Part shown: positions 18,815 through 26,881 of the stretch, piece by piece
Position numbering within the stretch: position 1 is the first letter of the stretch
Layout: every line of letters starts with the position of its first letter
Source: a virus
DNA length: 26,881 nt
IMG/VR virus record: IMGVR_UViG_3300050821_011572
Location: 1 to 26,881 of that record
Direction: 5' to 3' (one strand)
Translations under genes and position numbers: made by a program
The notes under the pieces: generated by a model
Told to the model about the DNA's origin: nothing
Database searches by the model: none
The model's input: the letters and a program-made list of their open reading frames with translations, nothing else

Positions 18815-20475
18815 TGTCGGACGACGCCAATTCGCTGATTCAGCAGTACCAGGATCTATGGACCAAGCAGGGTAACTTCCGGTCCTTGTGGAACGTCGCC
18901 GCGCAGTTCTGCATGCCCGCCTGGGATTTGTTCATCGGCGAATTTGCCGAGGGCGTGAACCGCAACACCCGCGTCTTTGACTCCACCGCCATCATCGCCA
19001 ATGAACGCTTTGCCGCCTGCATGGAGGCGATGCTCACCCCGCGTGCGCAAGTGTGGGAGAAGAGCAAGCCCGACGATGAAGCACTGGACGACAACCCCGC
19101 GGTCGCCAAGTACATGGATCAGGTGGACAAGATTCGCTTTGCGGCCCGCTACCATCCGGCGGCGAACTTCGCGAGCCAGACGGACGAGTGCTACATGTCG
19201 TTGGGCGCCTTCGGCAACAACTGCATGTTCGTCGACGAGATGTTAGGGCACAGCTTGCGCTATCGCTCCATTCCCTTGCCCGAGCTCGTGTGGGCCTTGA
19301 ATCACCAGCGCATGGTCGACACGGTATTCCGCAAATTCAAGTACACCGCCAAGCAGGCGGTCGATCACTGGGGCGCCAAGGGCAACATCCCGCCCGCCAT
19401 CACGCGGGTGCTCTCCACCAATCCGTACCAGGAATTTGAGTTCCTGCACTGCATTCGACCTAATCCCGATCACGTGCCATTCGCCTATGGCGATAAGGGC
19501 AAGAAATTTGAGTGCTGGTACATCTACTTGGGTGATAAATCCGTCCTATCTCGCGGTGGATATCGGACCTTTCCGTGTGCAATTGGACGATATCGAATGG
19601 CTCCCGGTGAGAGTTACGGCCGAGGGCCAGCAACTACGTGTCTCCCTGACGTACGAACTGCGAACGAGATGGTTAAGACCGGCCTACGAGCAGGTCAAAA
19701 AGCCGTAGATCCGCCGATCCTGCTAGCCGAAGAGTCGGTCCTCAACAACTTCAATCAGCGCTCGGGCGCCAATAACTACGGCATGGTGAGCGCGGACGGC
19801 AAGCCGCTCGCCATTCCGTTTGAGTCCAAAGCCAATTTTCAGCTCGCGGACAAGCTGCTCGATTCCACCCGCCAGGTGATCCGCGACACGTTCTTGAACA
19901 CGCTGTTTCAGATCCTGGTGCAAAACCCCAACATGACCGCCACCGAGGCGCTCTTGCGGGCGCAGGAGAAGGGCGAACTCATCGCGCCTGCGATGGGCCG
20001 CCAGCAGTCCGAGTTCTTAGGGCCCATGATCTTTCGCGAGATCGACATTCTCTCGGAAGCGAATCAGCTGCCGCCGCCGCCGATGGAACTGGTGCGTAGC
20101 AAGCGCGGGATTCGCATCGAATACACCTCGCCGCTGGCGCGGGCACTGCGCGCGGAAGAGGGCACCGCCATCATGAATACGGTGTCCGATATCGCACAGA
20201 TGGCGAACTTGGACAAATCGGTGCTGCGCATCATGGACTTTCACGATGCGGTGCGCGAGATGGCGCAGATCCGCGGCTGTCCCGCCAAACTCATCCTATC
20301 CGAGGACCAGGTGCAAATCCTCATGCAGAACGATCAGCAGCAAGAACAGGCCACTGCCGCCGCGCAACAGGCGCCGCAGGTGAGCCTCGGCGTTAAGAAC
20401 TTGGCGCAGGCCGCGCAGGCCGCAGCGTCCGCCGGTGGCGGTCAACCGGGCGCGCAAGCGCAACCCGCCGCATGA
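18814..20475 (+). CDS. Portal (head-tail connector protein, podovirus type)
   Basis: A 553-aa protein of the head-tail connecting family. Early motifs are LWNVAAQFCMPAWDLF (25-40), RNTRVFDSTA (50-59) and AACMEAMLTPRAQVW (67-81). The signature block GYRTFPCAIGRYRMAPGESY (249-268), then GRGPATTCLPD and TANEM, ends near 285; KAVDPPILL follows at 296-304. The C-terminal wing is Gln/Ala-rich. Portals form the dodecameric ring through which TerL packages DNA and to which the tail attaches. Codon choice is unlike the rest of the gene at about 19540-19710 (CTA, CGA, GGA, GTA), where a second open frame also reads like protein. The start overlaps the preceding gene and the stop overlaps the tailspike start. 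Confidence 0.93.
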   Translation: MSDDANSLIQQYQDLWTKQGNFRSLWNVAAQFCMPAWDLFIGEFAEGVNRNTRVFDSTAIIANERFAACMEAMLTPRAQVWEKSKPDDEALDDNPAVAKYMDQVDKIRFAARYHPAANFASQTDECYMSLGAFGNNCMFVDEMLGHSLRYRSIPLPELVWALNHQRMVDTVFRKFKYTAKQAVDHWGAKGNIPPAITRVLSTNPYQEFEFLHCIRPNPDHVPFAYGDKGKKFECWYIYLGDKSVLSRGGYRTFPCAIGRYRMAPGESYGRGPATTCLPDVRTANEMVKTGLRAGQKAVDPPILLAEESVLNNFNQRSGANNYGMVSADGKPLAIPFESKANFQLADKLLDSTRQVIRDTFLNTLFQILVQNPNMTATEALLRAQEKGELIAPAMGRQQSEFLGPMIFREIDILSEANQLPPPPMELVRSKRGIRIEYTSPLARALRAEEGTAIMNTVSDIAQMANLDKSVLRIMDFHDAVREMAQIRGCPAKLILSEDQVQILMQNDQQQEQATAAAQQAPQVSLGVKNLAQAAQAAASAGGGQPGAQAQPAA

Positions 20476-22637
20476 CGCGCGCCATCATCAACGACACCAA
20501 CGTCGGGCCCGATACCGCGCCGCAGGCGTTCGACAAGGCCAAGGCAAATTTCGTCCTGTGTGATACCGACACCGCGAATATTGCGGTGAACGCCGCGGCC
20601 ATCGCCGCCGCCAACACCAACATCGCCGCCAACACCACCAACATCGCGACCGTGACCACGGGCTTGGCGACTGCCAATACCAACATTGCCGCAGCGGTCG
20701 CGGTCAACACCACGCAGACGGCCAACATCGCCGCCAACACCGCCGCGATCACCGTCAACAGCACCAACATCACGGCGCTGCAGAGCGCGCTGAGCGCGGT
20801 GTCGACCAACGTCGTGTTGCTCTCGGGCTCGGCGAACGCGGCCACCAACACCGCGGCCATCCAGGCGGCCTTGACCGCGGGCGGCATCGTCAACTTGATT
20901 CAGCCCGGGGTCTATTACATCAACGCAACGCTGCTCTTCGGCAGCAACACGGTGCTCATTTTGGGCGCCAATACGACGGTACGCTTAGCCCCGAGCTCCA
21001 ACTGCAGCATGCTGCAGTCGAGCGCGGCCGCGCCCTACCTCGCGGGCGGCACGGCGGTGACCCTCACGCAAGGCGCGCTCAACGCGGTCAATGTGGCGTG
21101 GACCGGGCATGGCCTGATTGCGGGGCAGGGCGTGTGGCTCGGCGGCTCCAGCCCTTCGGCCTACAACGGCGTGTTTCGCGTGAGTGCCGTGGTCGATGCG
21201 AACAACTTCACCCTGTACACCAAAACCTACGCCAATGCGACGCCGACCGGCTCCGCCTTTGGCGTAGTCGCGGTGCAGAACTTCGCGCTGGTGGGCGGCA
21301 CCTGGGACATGGACTATCTGAACCAGAGTCCGCCCTCCGACTACCGCAACCACTCGATCAACTTGACCGGTCTTCTGGACTGCACCGCCTCCGATGTGCT
21401 TTCGATGAACGCCACCAAGTTCTGCTTCTGCCTGTGCGCGGTGGATAACTTCCGCTGGTGGAATTTGAATGCGCAGGGCAATGCCTCGGACGGCATGAAA
21501 GTCTATGGTCCGGCGCGCTCGGTGGTGGGCGATGGGCTCTCTGGCCATAGTCACGATGATTTCATTTCCCTGCAGACCAAGGAGCTCCCCGTCTACATCG
21601 CGCATCAGATCTCGGGCGGCGGGGATATCTACGACTGCACCATCAAGAACATCAATGCGGACGGCTTGGGGAGCACCTTCGCGCTCTACCCGAGTGATAA
21701 CGAGATCATGGATGCGGTGGTGTTCGATCAGGTGACGGGAGTCAAAACCGCCGCCTACATCGGCGAGGTGAACAACGTCACCTTCGTCAACAACAACATC
21801 GGCCAGGTCGTCATCCGCAACGCCAACATCATGGGCGGCATCAACACCCGCTACTGCACCATCGACCAGCTGACCTTCGCCGATTGTTCGTACAATCCGA
21901 ACACCACCACGGTGGCCGGCAGCGCGGTCTTTTTCAACACCGGCACGGGAGCGGTGATCGACTCGCTCATTTTCGAGCGCATCAAGTCCGATGGCATCCC
22001 CTCGACCGCCGGCAACATCAACCTCACGCTCTTCAGCGGCGGGGCTTTTGGGCGCATCGTCGCGCGTGATTGCATGATTCAAAATGGCACCGGCACCTTG
22101 AACCTCTTGTGCTTCAACGGCACGACTTACACGGTGGGCGAGATCTTAATCGACGGCGGCTACTTCGATGCGTCCTCCCACTATCTCGCCTATTTCGCAG
22201 GGACCGGTGCGGGCGGCAGTACGCCCAACATCACCTTGCGCAATGTCTTAAATAACGGCGCGGGCGCTATAACCGCCAGCGGCGTGATGACGGGCTCGGT
22301 GCGCCTCGAGGGCAACACCTTCAACGGCGTCTCCTTGGGGATCGTGCGGACGAGCGCTAACTCCACCTTTGCCATTCAATCCGATGGATGCAATAAGTTC
22401 ACCTCCTCTGCGGTACTCGTCATCGCCGCCGGCTCGCCTATTATCACGGCCTATGGCCCCGACTTGAAGGTCGACGCGGGGCTCTTGGCGACGACCAAAG
22501 GGCAGTCCTTCAGCCATGCCTCCGCGGTCGCGGGGCGCAATGCCGCGAATCAGCAGGGCCTGTGCATCGGGGTCGATGGGACGCATTTCTACGCGCTCGG
22601 GACCGGCACCAGCGGCGTCAACACGCTGATCCTCTGA
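20472..22637 (+). CDS. Beta-helix tailspike / tail fibre
   Basis: A 721-aa virion protein. Residues 1-30 resemble a capsid-binding tip. Residues about 35-115 carry Asn/Thr/Ile/Ala repeats (IAAANTNIAANTTNIATV and similar), a trimeric coiled-coil stalk. From about 125 (NTAAIQAALTAGGIVNLIQP) a pectate-lyase-like right-handed beta-helix begins, full of short NNI/VxIRN strands (NNVTFVNNNIGQVVIRNANI) and extending to about 610. The C-terminal section (GRNAANQQGLCIG onwards) may trimerise or bind host. It could recognise or degrade surface polysaccharide; catalytic residues cannot be picked by eye. It lies between portal and scaffold, an unusual site, and overlaps the portal stop by ATGA. Confidence 0.87.
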   Translation: MTRAIINDTNVGPDTAPQAFDKAKANFVLCDTDTANIAVNAAAIAAANTNIAANTTNIATVTTGLATANTNIAAAVAVNTTQTANIAANTAAITVNSTNITALQSALSAVSTNVVLLSGSANAATNTAAIQAALTAGGIVNLIQPGVYYINATLLFGSNTVLILGANTTVRLAPSSNCSMLQSSAAAPYLAGGTAVTLTQGALNAVNVAWTGHGLIAGQGVWLGGSSPSAYNGVFRVSAVVDANNFTLYTKTYANATPTGSAFGVVAVQNFALVGGTWDMDYLNQSPPSDYRNHSINLTGLLDCTASDVLSMNATKFCFCLCAVDNFRWWNLNAQGNASDGMKVYGPARSVVGDGLSGHSHDDFISLQTKELPVYIAHQISGGGDIYDCTIKNINADGLGSTFALYPSDNEIMDAVVFDQVTGVKTAAYIGEVNNVTFVNNNIGQVVIRNANIMGGINTRYCTIDQLTFADCSYNPNTTTVAGSAVFFNTGTGAVIDSLIFERIKSDGIPSTAGNINLTLFSGGAFGRIVARDCMIQNGTGTLNLLCFNGTTYTVGEILIDGGYFDASSHYLAYFAGTGAGGSTPNITLRNVLNNGAGAITASGVMTGSVRLEGNTFNGVSLGIVRTSANSTFAIQSDGCNKFTSSAVLVIAAGSPIITAYGPDLKVDAGLLATTKGQSFSHASAVAGRNAANQQGLCIGVDGTHFYALGTGTSGVNTLIL

Positions 22638-25033
22638 TGCCCCTCGCAAGCCTGCTCTTGTGCGTGAATGATGCCAAAGCGGGGGCGATCTCAGCGGCGC
22701 CGCCGGCCGCCTTGGCCGCCGGCTACATCCTGCGCACCTTCGGGCCCGCGTTGAGCATCGGCGTCAATTGGTTTCCGAATACGTTCTTTCGCGCGGACAC
22801 CGGCGGCTATGTCCAAAATTCGGACGGCTCGGTGACCTTGGACGGCATCGGCAGCCCCGGCTACGGCCTCTGTACGGCGCAGCACGGCGTCTCGCCCGCC
22901 TGGAGCGGAGTGGCGTTCGCCGGCGGATTTTACGTCGAAGGGATCTTCAAGTTTGCGCCCTCCGCCTCGCCGGTGTTTCCGTGGCCGGCGTTCTGGGGCA
23001 CCACCATCGAAGTGATGGCAGCCAATGCCGTGGTGCCCGCCGTGCAGTGGGTCGGGCAGCCCACCGGCTACGGGCGCTGGGCCGAGACCGATTTCTTCGA
23101 GGCGGACGTCGCGGGCAGCACGGTGAAATACGGCGGGCAACTGTGGGCCTGGTACGAACGCGTGCCGCAAACGCCGGGGCTCCCCACCGTGCATTTGCAG
23201 ACCGCGGCGGCGGTGCCCACGGGGGTGAACTTCAACAACTTCAACAAATACGGCTTTTTGTGGATTCCCGCCACCCCCGCGGTGCCGCGCTCGGGCACTG
23301 CCAAATGGTTTTTCAATGACGTCCAGGTGGCCAACACCGTGCATTGGGACCCGTATGATGCGAGCCTTGCGCCTCCGCCGGTGTACAACCCAGGGCCTAC
23401 GGGACGCTCGGACGCGGGCAGTGCCTTGGATCAAGTGCACATTGCGCTCATCTTCAATACCGGCATGGCGGTCTCGCCGATGACGATTCAAGCGTGCAGC
23501 GTGTGGCAGGCGAGCGCGGCCAGTAACCTCTATGGCTCCGCCACCGGCGCCGGCGCCCCCGCACCGCCCACCATCGGCACCATGAGCGCGGGCAATACGA
23601 GCGCCGCGGTGCCCTTTACCGCGGGGAGTAACGGCGGCTCGGCGATTACGAGTTTCACCGCAACGCTAAGCCCGCCCGATGTGGCGCCGGTCTCGGGTGC
23701 GTCGAGCCCGCTTGCCTTCACGGGCTTGACCAACGGCACCGTGTATACGGCCACCGTCACGGCCACCAATGCGATCGGCACCAGCTCCCCGTCGGGGGTC
23801 TCCAATTCGGTGATTCCGAGTGCCGGCACCAACTTGACGCTCTATGCCAATGGCACCTTCGATGCGACCTTTCCGGTGGCGAACGATCTATCCTTCAGCG
23901 CGACCCGCACCAGCACGGGGGCCAATGCCTGCCCGGGCAGCACGCAGAGCCTGCAGGTCGTCACCAACTCGACGCCGAACTTCGGCGGCGGCTGGCAGCC
24001 GGGGAGCCTGTGGCGCTCGATTCCGCCCAATGGCTTTGATGACAGCACGTACACCCAACTGCAGTTCTCGCTCTACACGCCGCTGCCCACTCACATGTAC
24101 TTGGGCTCGCACTACAGCCGCTCGACCGGCAACGATATTGGCGCCTCGACGAGTTTGACGCAGGGCTCGAGCATCTGGAGCATTCCGGCCAATACCTGGG
24201 TGACCTGCAAAGCGCCGCTCGCGAACCTCGCGATGTTGGGCAGCCACAACTTCTACAAATTCGCCTTGGGCGTTGATACCAACACGACCTTCTACGTCGA
24301 CAACGTCACCTGGATCGCCGGCAACTTAGGCTGGGCCTTCCAAGGCACGGGCGCACCGGCTGCGGGCTGGAGCGATGCGTCGGTGAACGCGACCGCGGAC
24401 TACACCTGGCTGCCGGGGACCTTGAACGCGAGCCTGTACTCGCTCAACAATCCGTCCGTGCCCGCGGCGCAGTTCACCGCAAGTTGCGCGGGTACGACGA
24501 TGACGGTGACCGCGGTCGCGTCGGGCTCGATCAACTTGGGCGATACCGCGTGCTGGCAGGGCAACTTAGGCGGCGCCGCATCGCCCACCATCGTGAGCGG
24601 CAGCGGGCCCTATACGCTCTCGACCTCGCAGACCGTGGCCTCGCAGCCCTGGGCGAGTGCGCCGGCGCAGTCGAAGATGACCGGCGCCAAACTCACCGCC
24701 GCGGTGTTGAACGGTACACTCAAGCTCACCAACGCATCCTTCGCGCTTAGCTCCTATACGACCTTCACCTTTGGCGCGATTCCGACCAAGTCCGGCTTCG
24801 GCTATCAGGTGCAGTTCTACAACACGAGTGGCGCCGCCACCGGCAGCGCGGTCACGGCATCCTCGTACACGCAGCATCAATTCGGAATTAGTACCGGGAG
24901 CTTTACGGTGTACAACATTCCCTTGACTGCCTTTGGCACGCTGCCGGCGAACATCGGCGGCGTGAGTATCAAAGAGACCAGCGCGAACGCGACCAACGTG
25001 ACCTACTTTTCAGCCATCGGGTTTTACTCCTAA
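22637..25033 (+). CDS. Virion protein with GH16-like glycanase domain and FN3 domain
   Basis: A 798-aa protein starting by TGATG overlap. Residues about 35-295 look like a concanavalin-type glycoside hydrolase family 16 domain: GRWAETDFFEADV at 147-159 contains E150-x-D152-x-x-E155, the GH16 catalytic motif. A downstream strand pattern (NKYGFLWIPA, AKWFFNDVQVANTV) is also typical of that fold. Residues about 308-393 are a fibronectin type III domain (GNTSAAVPFTAGSNGGSAIT, then GLTNGTVYTATVTATNAIG). The rest, about 397-798, consists of beta-rich modules resembling carbohydrate-binding domains. There is no signal peptide. A structural depolymerase that cuts host glucan- or galactan-type capsule is the likely role; the substrate is unknown. 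Confidence 0.78.
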   Translation: MPLASLLLCVNDAKAGAISAAPPAALAAGYILRTFGPALSIGVNWFPNTFFRADTGGYVQNSDGSVTLDGIGSPGYGLCTAQHGVSPAWSGVAFAGGFYVEGIFKFAPSASPVFPWPAFWGTTIEVMAANAVVPAVQWVGQPTGYGRWAETDFFEADVAGSTVKYGGQLWAWYERVPQTPGLPTVHLQTAAAVPTGVNFNNFNKYGFLWIPATPAVPRSGTAKWFFNDVQVANTVHWDPYDASLAPPPVYNPGPTGRSDAGSALDQVHIALIFNTGMAVSPMTIQACSVWQASAASNLYGSATGAGAPAPPTIGTMSAGNTSAAVPFTAGSNGGSAITSFTATLSPPDVAPVSGASSPLAFTGLTNGTVYTATVTATNAIGTSSPSGVSNSVIPSAGTNLTLYANGTFDATFPVANDLSFSATRTSTGANACPGSTQSLQVVTNSTPNFGGGWQPGSLWRSIPPNGFDDSTYTQLQFSLYTPLPTHMYLGSHYSRSTGNDIGASTSLTQGSSIWSIPANTWVTCKAPLANLAMLGSHNFYKFALGVDTNTTFYVDNVTWIAGNLGWAFQGTGAPAAGWSDASVNATADYTWLPGTLNASLYSLNNPSVPAAQFTASCAGTTMTVTAVASGSINLGDTACWQGNLGGAASPTIVSGSGPYTLSTSQTVASQPWASAPAQSKMTGAKLTAAVLNGTLKLTNASFALSSYTTFTFGAIPTKSGFGYQVQFYNTSGAATGSAVTASSYTQHQFGISTGSFTVYNIPLTAFGTLPANIGGVSIKETSANATNVTYFSAIGFYS

Positions 25034-25491
25034 TGTGGTACGCGAATGACGGCACGGTGCTCGCCAACAATCCGTATTACTTTGCGGACGGCAGCTACTA
25101 CAAGCCCGGCCAGGGCGGCAACTTTGGTTCGCGCACCCTCGATATCTATGACAATTTGAACGGCTCGGTCAACATCGCGTGGCCCATGATGACGGCGCCC
25201 GTCGATAGCTACAACGTGTATGTCAACGGGATCTTGAATCAGCAGGTGATCGTCGACCCGGTCATCGACCGAGATGATTTCTCCTGCGTGGTCACCGGAT
25301 TGCAGACCGCGAGCTACGCCAATGGGGTCAAGACGCCCGCGCTCAACTATGACTTTAAGGTGGTGGCGGTCTATAACGGTGTCGAAGTGGTCGCGAGCTT
25401 GGATGCCATCGTGACTCCCGGTCCCACCTCCGTGATGCTGGTCACGCCGATGAAGCGGCTGTGGCCATTCCCGAACAGTGGCCTCGACTGA
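25033..25491 (+). CDS. FN3-like tail-associated protein
   Basis: A 152-aa beta-rich protein starting at a TAATG overlap with the GH16 gene. Phrases such as GSVNIAWPMMTAPVDSYNVY and VVTGLQTASYANG, then LNYDFKVVAVYNGVEV, match the strand pattern of a fibronectin type III-like domain. The first 35 residues are aromatic (NPYYFADGSYYKPGQGGNFG). It is probably part of the same receptor/depolymerase assembly as the two genes upstream, either as a structural appendage or a carbohydrate contact module. Confidence 0.68.
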   Translation: MWYANDGTVLANNPYYFADGSYYKPGQGGNFGSRTLDIYDNLNGSVNIAWPMMTAPVDSYNVYVNGILNQQVIVDPVIDRDDFSCVVTGLQTASYANGVKTPALNYDFKVVAVYNGVEVVASLDAIVTPGPTSVMLVTPMKRLWPFPNSGLD

Positions 25492-25772
25492 TGGCGGAGC
25501 GCACCGTCGACGAAGAGAACGAGATCGAAAAGGCGCGGCGCCTGTCGCTCATCCGCGATCGCGCCCGCATTTTTCGCGAGGTCTTGGGCAGCCCGCACGG
25601 CCAATTGTTACTCGGCTATTTGGCGGAGAACTTTAAGACGGTGTCGGGCTTTCCGCCGAATCAACTCGATGACCACGGGCGCACCGATGCGCTGCAGACG
25701 TGGCGTAAGCTCGGCCACTTCGACGTGCTGCATTACATTCAAACTCAACTCGACTGGAAGGAGAACCCATGA
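25491..25772 (+). CDS. Bbp19-like phage structural-region protein
   Basis: A 93-aa protein beginning MAERTVDEENEIEKARRLSL. The central region RDRARIFREVLGSPHGQLLL and the end (TDALQTWRKLGHFDVLHYIQ) follow the pattern of the Bbp19-type family, small proteins encoded next to the scaffold gene in podoviruses related to Bordetella phage BPP-1. Function is not established. It is coupled by TGATG to the FN3-like gene and by ATGA to the scaffold gene. The family match is by eye and moderate. Confidence 0.6.
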   Translation: MAERTVDEENEIEKARRLSLIRDRARIFREVLGSPHGQLLLGYLAENFKTVSGFPPNQLDDHGRTDALQTWRKLGHFDVLHYIQTQLDWKENP

Positions 25773-26719
25773 GCACCCCCGCAGCCGCCGCCCTGAGCGG
25801 CACCGCAGCCCCCGCCGCCACTGCGCCGCCCACAGCTCCTGCGACCGGTGGCGGCGGCACAGCACCCTCTGCCGCGCCCGCCGCCAACCAGGCGTTCTGG
25901 AATGACTGGACCGCGCCTGAGCAGAAAGACACCCGCGATTGGATAGCGAACAAGAACTACGCGGATCCGTTCACGCTCGCGAAAACCGCTCAAGGGCTCG
26001 AGCGCGAAGCGGCGACGCTGCGCACCGCGGCGAACTTGAAAGCCTACCCCGCGGATAAGGTCAATCCCGACGGCACGGTCACCAAAGCCGATCCGAACCA
26101 GGTGCAGGCCTGGCGCGCCACCATGGGCGTGCCGGAGAGCGCGGACAAGTACGAGATCGCGCCGCCGAAGGATTCCCCCTATCCGCAGTTCACCGATTAC
26201 TTAAAGGGCGTGCTGCACGAGGCCGGGGTGCCCGCCGCGATGGCGCCCGCGCTCGCCAAGGGCTACGACGCCGCGGTGGTGCGCTTGGAGACGGAGCTGC
26301 GCGCGGCGGAGGATGCCAAGAGCGCCGCGGACTTGAAGCAACTCGAGATGGAGTGGGGCGCGAACTACAAAGAGCGGGTGGCCTTGGGCGCCCGTGGCAA
26401 GGAGTGGCTTGCCAAGGAAGTCGGGGGCTTGAATGACCTGCAGCTGCGCGCCATGGAGTCGATCTTAGGGACCCCGAAGTTTATGGCGGCGATGTGGAAA
26501 TTTGGCGCCGGCAACACCGAGGCGAGTTTCGCCGGCGGCGGCGGCGGCGGCGCGGGCTTCGAGGGCGGCGCGAGTGCGGCCAAGGCCGAGTTCGATCAGC
26601 TGTGGGCGGATCGCTCGGCGGGCAAGATTTCGAACTTTCAGTGGAACGACCCGAAGGCGGTGGCGCATCGCGATGACCTCGTGGCGCGCATCGCCAACGG
26701 CAATGCAAGCACCAACTAG
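25769..26719 (+). CDS. Scaffolding protein
   Basis: A 316-aa protein with a typical scaffold layout. The Ala/Pro/Gly-rich disordered N-terminus spans 1-40. Then comes FWNDWTAPEQKDTRDWIANK with ADPFTLAKTAQGLEREAATL, and VQAWRATMGVPESADKYEIA, a phrase common in podovirus scaffolds (xxYGxPxxxDxYxxxxP). A long charged helix follows (ALAKGYDAAVVRLETELRAA). The C-terminus carries a poly-Gly run and a small basic/Trp segment (SNFQWNDPKAVAH) that may contact the capsid protein. It guides prohead assembly and leaves before packaging. It has a good ribosome binding site (AAGGAGAACCC). Confidence 0.82.
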   Translation: MSTPAAAALSGTAAPAATAPPTAPATGGGGTAPSAAPAANQAFWNDWTAPEQKDTRDWIANKNYADPFTLAKTAQGLEREAATLRTAANLKAYPADKVNPDGTVTKADPNQVQAWRATMGVPESADKYEIAPPKDSPYPQFTDYLKGVLHEAGVPAAMAPALAKGYDAAVVRLETELRAAEDAKSAADLKQLEMEWGANYKERVALGARGKEWLAKEVGGLNDLQLRAMESILGTPKFMAAMWKFGAGNTEASFAGGGGGGAGFEGGASAAKAEFDQLWADRSAGKISNFQWNDPKAVAHRDDLVARIANGNASTN

Positions 26720-26728
26720 GAGAGGACA

Positions 26729-26881
26729 ATGGCTGATAAAGCGGACAAAGTCGAAACACCGGTGGAGTTGACCGCCGAGGAAATCAAGGCGCGCGAGGCC
26801 GCAGTGGCGGCGGACGTCGCCAAGCGCAATGCGACCACGGCGCCGGAGCCGCAGCCGGAGCCGGAGCCGCAGCCGCAGCCG
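26729..26881 (+). CDS. Start of a charged, Pro/Glu/Gln-rich protein (3' end outside window)
   Basis: ATG 26729 follows a strong ribosome binding site (CTAGGAGAGGACA), nine bases after the scaffold stop; 51 codons are visible. The sequence begins MADKADKVETPVELTAEEIK, becomes helical (AREAAVAADVAKRNA) and then enters a PEPQPEPEP repeat. It does not look like the start of a major capsid protein, which is otherwise expected here. It might be a short structural or scaffold-like protein. The remainder is outside the window. Confidence 0.65.
   Translation, partial: MADKADKVETPVELTAEEIKAREAAVAADVAKRNATTAPEPQPEPEPQPQP

Noticed and set aside
20580-20780. Short repeated units that could suggest a CRISPR array or minisatellite
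   Set aside because: The repeats are in-frame Asn/Thr/Ile/Ala heptads of a trimeric stalk, with no constant repeat and unique spacer pattern.
20985-22082. Long open frame on the minus strand (365 codons) opposite the tailspike
   Set aside because: It is antisense to a clear beta-helix gene and its composition (His/Arg/Val/Asp-rich) is that expected from the complement of high-GC coding sequence; no ribosome binding site or domain was seen.
22691-23491. 266-codon minus-strand frame opposite the GH16 domain
   Set aside because: Arg/His/Gly-rich antisense shadow with no start signal.
1-26881. Diversity-generating retroelement, sought because the head genes resemble those of BPP-1-type podoviruses
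   Set aside because: No reverse transcriptase motif and no template/variable repeat pair were found.

Overview
The window is part of the genome of a tailed bacteriophage with podovirus-type head genes. The GC content is high (roughly 60 percent by eye), so the host is probably a high-GC proteobacterium; the sequence does not identify it further. Evidence for a phage is a contiguous terminase - head-tail connector portal - scaffold block, a lysis cassette, beta-helix tailspikes, a divergent early control region and almost unbroken stop/start overlaps (ATGA, GTGA, TGATG) between genes. No integrase, CI-type repressor, tRNA, CRISPR array or insertion sequence was seen, so lifestyle cannot be decided from this window.

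Layout. (1) 1-3084, rightward: the 3' part of a pectate-lyase-like tailspike, then a lysis cassette of a two-TM holin-like protein, a soluble SLT-domain transglycosylase, a TM/coiled-coil protein and a 91-aa protein. (2) 3087-3660: an AT-richer leftward HNH/AP2 homing-type endonuclease gene, with a terminator-like hairpin beside it. (3) 3707-4148: two small rightward genes that converge on the leftward block. (4) 4087-10976, leftward: a dense early operon of about 27 mostly tiny genes. It includes at least six Cys-rich zinc-ribbon-like proteins, coiled-coil paralogues, a small HTH regulator, a DUF551-like protein, a Gp157-family protein and a RecT-like annealing protein. Several genes are shorter than 60 codons and were found by reading overlaps and ribosome binding sites. 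(5) 10977-11082: divergent promoters with four related operator half-sites. (6) 11083-16449, rightward: a Cro-like protein, a 739-aa SNF2-like helicase fused to an N4-type DNA methyltransferase, a DUF1376 replication protein, a putative loader-like protein, a PD-(D/E)XK nuclease and small genes. (7) 16485-26881, rightward late genes: a small-terminase candidate, TerL, portal, then an unusual inserted module (a beta-helix tailspike, a GH16-FN3 protein and an FN3-like protein), a Bbp19-like protein, the scaffold, and the start of another gene cut by the window end.

How it works together. The central control region would fire early transcription both ways: leftward for recombination (RecT-like, Gp157) and host-takeover peptides, rightward for replication and DNA modification. 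Packaging, portal and scaffold genes follow. Two separate tailspike loci and a virion GH16 enzyme suggest a host covered in polysaccharide. The most unusual points are the helicase-methyltransferase fusion, a 32-bp duplicated gene junction in the early operon, a possible overprinted frame in the portal gene, and the receptor/depolymerase module between portal and scaffold. No stretch over 300 bases lacks a gene.
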